Assembly: GCA_945788445.1 (NCBI GenBank)
Contig: CALZMA010000018.1
Coordinates: 1 to 10,462, forward strand
DNA length: 10,462 bases
Direction: 5' to 3'
From: an uncultured Bacteroidales bacterium
GTDB taxonomy: Bacteria; Bacteroidota; Bacteroidia; Bacteroidales; Bacteroidaceae
Part shown: piece by piece, positions 1-6,069 of the stretch
How the letters are laid out: each line of letters starts with the position of its first letter
How positions within the stretch are numbered: the stretch's first letter is position 1
Position numbers and translations under genes: made by a program
Notes under the pieces: generated by a model
The model's input: the letters and a program-made list of their open reading frames with translations, nothing else
Told to the model about the DNA's origin: nothing
Databases searched by the model: none

Positions 1-2537
1 CCGATGCGCATGGCAATCTGGCGGAAGAAGCCCCAGCGCTCGAAGTAAGGCATGAGGTTGTAGCCGGAGAGGCGGGAAATCTTGCGTACCCAGTTCATCA
101 TGAAGGGAGCGGAGTTCTGGTACCAGTGGTTGCCTTCGATGAGGTACTCGTTGGTAATCCAGCAGCTCGTGGGATATTCATTCTTGAACTGCGTGTACTT
201 GCCGTTCTTGTTGCCGTTCATGGCAGAAGCGAGGAGCTCGTATTTGTCTACGCCGCCCTGCTTTTCAACCTGCGAACCGTTTTCGTTGTCGTTCTGACGG
301 AGGCTCTCATACCAGTCCTTGGCGATGTCGGGCTTGCCGTTCTGAACGAAGTAGTCGTAAACGAAGAGGAAGGGACAGAGGGTTTCACCCACACCCACTT
401 CGTGGATGCTGACAGCCTTCGTAGCGTCTACGTTCGGCTTGCGGATGGTGGAGTCCTTCATCGTGAGGCAGAACTCGCGGGCCTTCTGGCTCTTGATCTC
501 GTTGGCGTACTGGTAAGCGAGCGAGCGGGCAGAGCTCTTGAGCGAAGGACCGTCTACGTAGGAGTTGGCACAGATCGAGCTGTAGTTTCCGTCAATAAAG
601 ATCTTGCGAGCGTTGTCGTACTGGCTGCCGGCCTTCACGGTTCCGTCGTTCGTACCCGTCATGCGGTTGTTGGTGTAACCCATGCGCATGATGTTGAAGT
701 AGGAATTCATGTTGTTGCTGACTTCGCCGAGACCGGACCAGCAGAAGTAAGGAAGCATCTGGTGCTGGTGACCCCATTCGTGAGAGAGACCCCAGATGGC
801 ATCTTCGTCATTGTAAACGAGCGTCTTGCAGCTGAGTACGCGCGGTTCCTGGTCTACGTGGAACGATACGCCGCGGCCACCCTGGAACATGTAGTAAGTG
901 AAGTTCACGTAAGCGCAGGTGCGGTTGTCGGGGCTCTGGTCGTACTTGTGGAGACCGAGGATTTCGTGTTCCCAGATAGCGAGAGAGTCGTAAACGTTGA
1001 TGAACTGGCGGTAGCCGAGCGACTGGCCGTCGGTAGCCACGCAGTTGCCGTAGAGACCCGTGGAGCGCTGGTTGGGGAAGTCTTCGCGTACACCGCGGGC
1101 CGTCCAGATGGAGTGTACAGCGTTACCAACCACGTCGAGGCAGACGTTGGGCGCATTGGCACAAATCTCGTGCATTTCTTCGTTGGTCTTGTCGAGGCTG
1201 AGGTAGCCGTTCACCTGACCGTCGAGGAAGTGTACCGTGATGTCGGGCTGGAGCTGGGGATTTACATCAGAGTAGTAGCAGATGTAAGCCAGACCGTCGT
1301 AGGCGAAGGGATAGTCAATGACGTTCAAGCCATTGCGCAGCGTGTAGTCGAATTCCTGCGGGTTGCCGCCGTCGAAGTTACCGCTGACTTTACCTTCATA
1401 CCAAGCGATGACGTGGAGAGGAACGCTCGCGCCTTCGGGCAGACCGCTCACGGCGATAGCGTGGCGACCCTTGGAGATGTTGATACCCGTCACGCCCTGG
1501 TTCTGGTCGTAGAGCTTGCCCGGTGCATTCATCTGTTCGGAGAAAGCCTGGGGCGAGGTGCGGCAGACATAGTTGGCAATGCGGTAGTCGCGGGAGTAGT
1601 TGCCTTCGAACATGCGGCGAGCGAACGACTGCACGTATTCATCGTCGATGTTGGCGATGTCCTCGAGGGTAACGCCTTCGCGGAAGGTGGTGAGTGCCGG
1701 GTCAGCGAACACGCCGAAGAGGTCCTTCACCTTGTCTACGTAGAACTGCATTTCGGCGCAGGAGGCAAAGTTGCCCGCGCCGCTCAACACCTTGAACTGA
1801 ACGGCAGCCGGGTTCTTCAGTCCGCCGTCGAAGTCAATGCGGTGCGTACCGGCCACGCCGCCGAGGTCGAGGCTCTTGGCCAAGGTGAACTCCGTTTCGC
1901 CCTGGAGCTTCGTGTAGACTTCCACGCGGCCGAAGTTACCGTTGTTGCCGCCGGACTGACGCGTCACGTAGTTCACGTAGTCGATGAGTTCCACGTCCTC
2001 GAAGTAGTAAGTGAGGATGGCCGGATTGCTTTCGTTCACCTGTGCATTCCACTTGCTGTGGTAAATGGTGGAGAGGTCACCGTCGAGCGACTTCGAGATG
2101 TCGGAGTTGCTGTCCTGGTGCGTGTTGTCCTCAGCGCTTGACACGGGCACCATGATGTCCTGGGTCATGTCCTTGATACCCTCGTAGCGAGTTTGCGTCA
2201 GCGTGAGCGTTTCCTTGAGCTGCTTTTCCTCGTTGGCGAAGGTGATGGTAGCCGTGCGGGATTCGGCGCTCAAGTTCTCCTGAAGGTGAACGTAGACCGT
2301 GCCGTCGTCCGTCTTGCGCAGCGTAATCCAGTCGGCATCGGTCGTTACGGTAAAATCCACATTGGCCGTAATGTCGTAGCACAACGTACGCTCGCGGAAA
2401 CTTGCGGTTTGTTTGTGAGGAGCGATTATCACGGGATAAGCATCCTCAGAAAGCGTCACTTGTGCCTGTGCAGGCTGCACGGTATAGGCAGCAGATGCGA
2501 TGCAGGCCCCGACGCACAAATATTTAAAGATATTCAT
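1..2537 (-). CDS. Exported M60-like zinc metallopeptidase (enhancin/mucinase family) with BACON and CBM32-like modules; C-terminus outside window
   Basis: The frame starts at the ATG at 2537-2535 and runs 845 codons to the window edge without a stop, so the C-terminus is missing. Residues 1-25 form a signal peptide (hydrophobic core, AQA|Q cleavage). About 34-117 resembles a BACON domain (ADWITL, then TATITF and LTLTQ strands). About 125-268 resembles an F5/8-type C (CBM32) lectin fold, with DGDLSTIYHSKW near its start. The M60 region follows. Its metal site is HEWGH at 586-590 and the third ligand is E605 in GLGEVSNN, matching the family signature HEXXH(8-28)E. M60-like enzymes of gut bacteria cut O-glycosylated mucin-type proteins, and BACON and CBM32 modules commonly bind glycans. 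I infer a secreted or surface glycopeptidase, but the true substrate cannot be read from sequence. It lies 43 bases downstream of the LRR gene and is probably co-transcribed with it. Family assignment is firm; the carbohydrate-module boundaries are approximate. Confidence 0.93.
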   Translation of the reverse strand, partial: MNIFKYLCVGACIASAAYTVQPAQAQVTLSEDAYPVIIAPHKQTASFRERTLCYDITANVDFTVTTDADWITLRKTDDGTVYVHLQENLSAESRTATITFANEEKQLKETLTLTQTRYEGIKDMTQDIMVPVSSAEDNTHQDSNSDISKSLDGDLSTIYHSKWNAQVNESNPAILTYYFEDVELIDYVNYVTRQSGGNNGNFGRVEVYTKLQGETEFTLAKSLDLGGVAGTHRIDFDGGLKNPAAVQFKVLSGAGNFASCAEMQFYVDKVKDLFGVFADPALTTFREGVTLEDIANIDDEYVQSFARRMFEGNYSRDYRIANYVCRTSPQAFSEQMNAPGKLYDQNQGVTGINISKGRHAIAVSGLPEGASVPLHVIAWYEGKVSGNFDGGNPQEFDYTLRNGLNVIDYPFAYDGLAYICYYSDVNPQLQPDITVHFLDGQVNGYLSLDKTNEEMHEICANAPNVCLDVVGNAVHSIWTARGVREDFPNQRSTGLYGNCVATDGQSLGYRQFINVYDSLAIWEHEILGLHKYDQSPDNRTCAYVNFTYYMFQGGRGVSFHVDQEPRVLSCKTLVYNDEDAIWGLSHEWGHQHQMLPYFCWSGLGEVSNNMNSYFNIMRMGYTNNRMTGTNDGTVKAGSQYDNARKIFIDGNYSSICANSYVDGPSLKSSARSLAYQYANEIKSQKAREFCLTMKDSTIRKPNVDATKAVSIHEVGVGETLCPFLFVYDYFVQNGKPDIAKDWYESLRQNDNENGSQVEKQGGVDKYELLASAMNGNKNGKYTQFKNEYPTSCWITNEYLIEGNHWYQNSAPFMMNWVRKISRLSGYNLMPYFERWGFFRQIAMRI

Positions 2538-2580
2538 CTTGTTCGCGAATTATATTCTAAATGTTTGATAGATAACAAGG

Positions 2581-4122
2581 TTAGAGCGCTACCTTTTGTC
2601 CGTTTACAACATAAAGACCGCGCGGCAGCGACATTGTCTGGCCTTCAGCCGTAGCGGCGCCTTGCCATACGAGCTTACCGTCTGCGCTATAAACCTTCAC
2701 CTGCTGTCCGTTGCCGAAGAGGTTAAGCTGTCCGTTCTTCGCGCTTACGCGGAAGTCGTTGGCCGTTGTGCTCACGTGCTCGATGCCCGTGGGGTCGGCA
2801 GTGACAACGAAGTGCGTGGTCACGAACTTCATGTCGGGATAGTGGGAGGAAGTGATTTCGAAGTACACGTCGTCGTGCGGCTGGAGGAAAGCATAGTTGC
2901 CATAGAGAGTGGCAGCGGTCGGCGTGTAGTAGTCGCCCTCCTTGTTGCTCGAGCTGGCCTTGGAGAGCACCTGGTATTCAGCATCGCCACGGTTCTTTCC
3001 GTAGAAAGTGAAGGTAATGCTTCGCAGGTTGTCCGAGTCGAAAGCGAGGTCCGTGAAGTCCACGAAGTACGCTTCGTTGTTGCGTTCGCTGTACGAGGGG
3101 CAGAGCTGTGCGTAGTAGATGGAACCGCTCTTCTTCAGTTTCTTGTCCACGTTGATGGTGTCGGCCTGCGGCAGGTAGCTGAAGTAAGCCGGCTGGTAGT
3201 TCTTCGTAGGCAGCGAACTGAAAGTCAGCTGGTTGTTACCGCAAGAATAAGCGTAGAGCAGTTTCTTCACGGGGAGTTTCACATACGTCAGCGCGTTGTT
3301 CTCGATGGCCAGGTAGTTGAGCTGCGTCGATTGCTCGAGGTCCAGCTTCGACAGCTTGTTGTTGCCGCCGATGAAGGTGCGCAGTTCGGGCATGCCGCTG
3401 GCAGCGTTGAGCGTCAGGGCCGAGATGGCGTTGTCGCTGCAAACGATGTTCGTCAGCGTCGAAACGTTGGCCAGGTTCAGGATCTTGATGGAGTTGCCGC
3501 TGCACTTCAGCTGGTCGATGTTGGGGTTGCTGGAGGAAACGGTGATGGAAGTGATCTTGTTGTCAGCCACATTGAGATGCTGGAGCATTTCGCAGGGCAG
3601 CGTGAAAGAAGTACCTGTAGCCGTGTTGGACTTCAGCTGGTTGTTGGCCACGTTCACGTTCTCGAGTTCCGGGTTCTTGACAGAAGAGAGGTTGAGCTTC
3701 GTGAGCTGGTTAGAGGCACAGTTGAGGTCGGTGAGTTTGGCGCAGGCCGAGAGGTCGAGCTCAGCGAGCTGGTTGTTCTGACAATAGAGGGAGAACAGAT
3801 TGGGCGCATCGCTGAGGTCAATGGAAGTGAGTTCGTTGCCGTCGCAGATGATGGTTTTGATGCGCGAGCCGGAACTAACCTTGATGGTTCCACCCTTTAC
3901 TTGACCTTGTATAACGAGAAGGCCATCTGTCGTTTCGCTGTAGGTTTGCAGATTACCGTCGCCCCAGTCCACCGAAGCGCCTTTGTCGAGGGCATTCAGC
4001 GAAAGAGTGATGGATTCACCTTCAGCCTTTGCCGTTGTGAAGCTGACGGAGTCGGCCCGGAGCTGACCGGGCACGAGAGCTGCCGCTGCGCACAAGCAAG
4101 CAAGGAGTTGGTTCTTTTTCAT
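2581..4122 (-). CDS. Exported leucine-rich-repeat protein with probable type IX secretion C-terminal domain
   Basis: This 513-residue protein begins with a signal peptide (about 1-23, LRA|D cleavage). Residues 45-62 contain VDWGDG, a turn typical of PKD-like beta domains. From about 88 to 300 there are ten leucine-rich repeats with core LxCxxNxL; the cysteines at 93, 114 and 135, and at 207 and 228, are exactly 21 residues apart. Residues 320-440 form a beta-rich region I do not recognise. The last 70 or so residues (TGIEHV, VKVYSADGKLV, GLYVVNGQKVAL) look like the C-terminal sorting domain of type IX secretion cargo, common in Prevotella-like bacteria. Such LRR proteins usually bind proteins or surfaces rather than catalyse, and no catalytic motif is seen. 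A cell-surface adhesin or binding partner of the neighbouring M60 peptidase is possible but inferred. LLAC at 6-9 lies too close to the start to be a convincing lipobox. The start is the only ATG that gives a full signal peptide. Confidence 0.9.
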   Translation of the reverse strand: MKKNQLLACLCAAAALVPGQLRADSVSFTTAKAEGESITLSLNALDKGASVDWGDGNLQTYSETTDGLLVIQGQVKGGTIKVSSGSRIKTIICDGNELTSIDLSDAPNLFSLYCQNNQLAELDLSACAKLTDLNCASNQLTKLNLSSVKNPELENVNVANNQLKSNTATGTSFTLPCEMLQHLNVADNKITSITVSSSNPNIDQLKCSGNSIKILNLANVSTLTNIVCSDNAISALTLNAASGMPELRTFIGGNNKLSKLDLEQSTQLNYLAIENNALTYVKLPVKKLLYAYSCGNNQLTFSSLPTKNYQPAYFSYLPQADTINVDKKLKKSGSIYYAQLCPSYSERNNEAYFVDFTDLAFDSDNLRSITFTFYGKNRGDAEYQVLSKASSSNKEGDYYTPTAATLYGNYAFLQPHDDVYFEITSSHYPDMKFVTTHFVVTADPTGIEHVSTTANDFRVSAKNGQLNLFGNGQQVKVYSADGKLVWQGAATAEGQTMSLPRGLYVVNGQKVAL

Positions 4123-4179
4123 AAGAGAACAGTAAAAGTTTGGTTAGAGTATTAGGTGTAGAAGATGTATCTTTCCTTA

Positions 4180-5148
4180 TCATTCCCAGCCAAGAGCGCT
4201 TGCACCGAGCACAGCGGCTTCACTGCCGTTGAGGGCCGAGATGAGGAGCTTGGCCTTGCCCTTGTACATGCTGAGGCAGTTTTCCTCGTAAGCCTCGCGG
4301 ATGGGGTTCATGATGTAGTCGCCGGCCTTGGTCAAACCGCCGAAGAACACGAAGGCTTCGGGCGAGTTGAAGGTAGCGAAGTCTGCGCAAGCCGTACCGA
4401 GGAGGCGGCCCGTGTAGTTGAAGATGTCCAGTGCAATCTTGTCGCCCTTTTCGGCAGCCTGGAACACGTCGAAGCTGGTGATGTGTTCGGGATCGAGGCT
4501 GCGGAGCAAGCTCTCTTCCGAACGGTTGGCGAGAAATTCGCGGGCTGTGCGGGCCACGCCGGTAGCCGAAGTATAGGTTTCGAGGCAACCCTTTCTGCCG
4601 CAACCGCAGCTGCGACCGTTGCCGCTGTGGTCAATCACGAGGTGGCCCAGTTCGCCGGCAAAGCCGTCGCTGCCGTACACAATCTTGCCATCGCAAACGA
4701 TGCCCGAGCCAACGCCCGTGCCAAGGGTAATCATGATGAAGTTCTTCATACCGCGGGCCACGCCATAGGTCATTTCGCCCATAGCAGCTGCATTGGCGTC
4801 GTTCGTCACGCGGCAGGGAATGCCGAGGGCTTCTTCAAACTTCTGGGCGCAGGGAACGATGCCGCGCCAAACGAGGTTGGCTGCATTCTCGATGTTGCCC
4901 GTATAGTAGTTGGCGTTGGGCGCACCGATACCGATGGCGCGCACGTTTTCGATGCCGCCGACGCTGTCGAGTGCGGGCTGGAGTGCTTCCACCGAGGCTT
5001 TCACGTAATCGTCAAAGTCAGGATAAGCGCGGGTGGATATAACGGTTTGGGACTTGATGGTGCCACGCTGGTCAACGATACCGAATACAGAGTTCGTACC
5101 GCCCATGTCTAAGCCGATTACATACGGCTTCTCGATTTCAGTTTCCAT
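4180..5148 (-). CDS. ROK-family sugar kinase, glucokinase-like
   Basis: This 322-residue cytoplasmic kinase has the full set of ROK landmarks. They are the phosphate-binding DMGGTN (14-19), NDANAAA (116-122) with D117 as likely catalytic base, the GTGVGSG loop (143-149), GELGH (165-169) with the sugar- and zinc-contacting glutamate and histidine, and the zinc cysteines in CGCGRKGC (C181, C183, C188). FGG at 269-271 is a late nucleotide-side motif. Length is normal for the family. GAPNANYYTG resembles Bacteroidetes proteins annotated as glucokinase, so ATP-dependent phosphorylation of glucose is the best guess. N-acetylhexosamine or another hexose cannot be excluded. It lacks the N-terminal helix-turn-helix of ROK repressors. 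It is first behind a clear promoter (5235-5266) and precedes two exported proteins, so it may lead a three-gene transcript. Confidence 0.93.
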   Translation of the reverse strand: METEIEKPYVIGLDMGGTNSVFGIVDQRGTIKSQTVISTRAYPDFDDYVKASVEALQPALDSVGGIENVRAIGIGAPNANYYTGNIENAANLVWRGIVPCAQKFEEALGIPCRVTNDANAAAMGEMTYGVARGMKNFIMITLGTGVGSGIVCDGKIVYGSDGFAGELGHLVIDHSGNGRSCGCGRKGCLETYTSATGVARTAREFLANRSEESLLRSLDPEHITSFDVFQAAEKGDKIALDIFNYTGRLLGTACADFATFNSPEAFVFFGGLTKAGDYIMNPIREAYEENCLSMYKGKAKLLISALNGSEAAVLGASALGWE

Positions 5149-5234
5149 GATAGGATAAAATTATTTAAGGTTTTTACAGATTGATTACTTGTTTTGCAGT
5201 GTACACTTCACAATAAGGCACACCGCTTCGGCGA

Positions 5235-5266
5235 CAAATGTAGAATAAAAATCGTATTACAGCAAG
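5235..5266 (-). promoter_or_regulatory. Bacteroidetes-type sigma-70 (sigma-ABfr-like) promoter for the ROK kinase gene
   Basis: On the minus strand, CTTG (5266-5263) is followed after 20 bases by TACATTTG (5242-5235). The second box fits the Bacteroidetes -7 consensus TAnnTTTG exactly. The first fits three of four bases of the -33 TTTG, and the spacing is in the usual range. Transcription would start near 5228, giving a leader of about 80 bases before the kinase ATG. The leader has no obvious riboswitch or strong Shine-Dalgarno. Confidence 0.65.
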
Positions 5267-5305
5267 GTAAATGGGCTGAGCATCGATTTTTTTTGATTTT
5301 TTATA

Positions 5306-5338
5306 GGGGAAACGGGCGATTACCCCGCGTTTCTTCCC
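5306..5338 (-). terminator. Imperfect hairpin just after the PAP2 gene; possible transcript end
   Basis: An inverted repeat lies within 6 bases of the PAP2 stop codon. GAAACGGG (5309-5316) pairs with CCCG and TTTC (5324-5327 and 5330-5333) across a 7-base loop with a 2-base bulge, and outer GGG/CCC pairing extends it. On the minus strand it is followed by an A-rich run, not a T-run, so it is not a canonical intrinsic terminator. Its place between two transcription units makes a processing or termination role plausible. Confidence 0.3.
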
Positions 5339-5343
5339 ATTCA

Positions 5344-6027
5344 CTAAAAGAATGCAGCGCTTACAGTAATGGCCACGTAAGTAGCGAGCAAGCCAGCAAT
5401 GAGCATTTTCACCGTGGCCACGCTGTAGCCTCCCGCCGTAAAGCCAGCGAGTGCCGCGCGGCGTTTCGCCAAGTTTTGGAGGGAAGGGAAAAGGCGGTAC
5501 ATGGCATAATGTACCATGAATCCCACCGCTATGCCCCAAAGCAGCCCGGTCATGAGGTCGCCCACGTAATGCACGCCGAGATAGACGCGGGTCCAGCAGT
5601 TAAGCAAGGACCACGACACGAGCCAGCAGGTAAGTTGGCGCTGACGGACGAGAAGGGAGAGGAAGGTGGCCACGGCCATGGTGTTGGCCGCATGACTGGA
5701 AAAGAAGCCGTAGCGCCCGCCGCGGTAGGCATTCACCACGTCAACCATATACATGAGTTCGGGGTCGTTCGTGGGACGGTATCGCGCCACAAGGGGTTTG
5801 AAGATGGAGGAGGCCACCTGGTCGGCCAGCAGCACACAAAGCCCAATCGCCGTGAGGGTCACGGCAATGCCCTTGAGGTCGTTGTTGCGGATAATCACGT
5901 AGAGGAGCAACAGCATCACCGGTACCCACGTGACCGTTTGGGTGGCCGTCCAGGCAATACCGTCGGCAAAGAGGGAATGGCTTCCGTTGAGCCACAGGGT
6001 GAGCGTTTGGTCGAGGCTTTGTAGCAT
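5344..6027 (-). CDS. PAP2-family integral membrane phosphatase
   Basis: This 227-residue, multi-pass membrane protein carries the three phosphatase motifs of the PAP2 superfamily. They are K77-x6-R84-P85, a PSGH-like SSH (S110-S111-H112), and R147-x5-H153-x3-D157. The histidines and arginines are those that form the phosphohistidine active site. Hydrophobic segments lie at about 32-47, 54-75, 115-127, 133-144, 158-175 and 205-224. Members dephosphorylate lipid phosphates on the outer face of the inner membrane, for example undecaprenyl pyrophosphate, phosphatidylglycerol phosphate or lipid A phosphate. Which of these is the substrate here cannot be told from sequence. It starts 42 bases after the BatD-BatE frame ends, with no promoter seen in between, so it is probably transcribed with the Bat cluster. 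The FSSH sequence in place of PSGH is a mild variant that keeps the histidine. Confidence 0.9.
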   Translation of the reverse strand: MLQSLDQTLTLWLNGSHSLFADGIAWTATQTVTWVPVMLLLLYVIIRNNDLKGIAVTLTAIGLCVLLADQVASSIFKPLVARYRPTNDPELMYMVDVVNAYRGGRYGFFSSHAANTMAVATFLSLLVRQRQLTCWLVSWSLLNCWTRVYLGVHYVGDLMTGLLWGIAVGFMVHYAMYRLFPSLQNLAKRRAALAGFTAGGYSVATVKMLIAGLLATYVAITVSAAFF

Positions 6028-6032
6028 GGTGT

Positions 6033-6061
6033 GTTGCGGTAGAGGCAGTAGGTTGCAGTAG
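6033..6061 (-). repeat. Three short near-repeats in the spacer before the PAP2 gene
   Basis: Read on the minus strand, the spacer holds CTACTGCAAC, CTACTGCCT and CTACCGCAAC back to back, just before the PAP2 start codon. The units are 9-10 bases and imperfect. This may be slippage debris or a small regulatory element; nothing identifies a function. Confidence 0.4.
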
Positions 6062-6069
6062 GTGTAAGT

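Noticed and set aside
126..2141. A 671-codon plus-strand open frame opposite the M60 gene
   Set aside because: Its product is Val/Glu/Ala-rich with no domain or signal. It is the antisense of a frame with clear M60 motifs and arises from strong C/G third-position bias.
4075..4122. Lipoprotein signal in the LRR protein (LLAC at residues 6-9)
   Set aside because: The cysteine comes before any hydrophobic core, and a signal peptidase I site (LRA|D) lies at a normal distance.
2596..4155. A 519-codon plus-strand open frame opposite the LRR gene
   Set aside because: The minus strand encodes regular LRRs with a signal peptide and sorting domain, and the plus-strand product has no recognisable feature.
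4165..5112. A 315-codon plus-strand open frame opposite the ROK kinase
   Set aside because: The minus strand has all ROK motifs, and the plus-strand product is compositionally biased antisense.
5306..5338. A canonical Rho-independent terminator after the PAP2 gene
   Set aside because: The hairpin is followed by A-rich, not T-rich, sequence on the transcribed strand. I list it only as a low-confidence hairpin.
5174..5539. A 121-codon minus-strand frame running from inside the PAP2 gene across the intergenic gap
   Set aside because: It is out of frame with PAP2, contains the kinase promoter, and shows no protein-like features.
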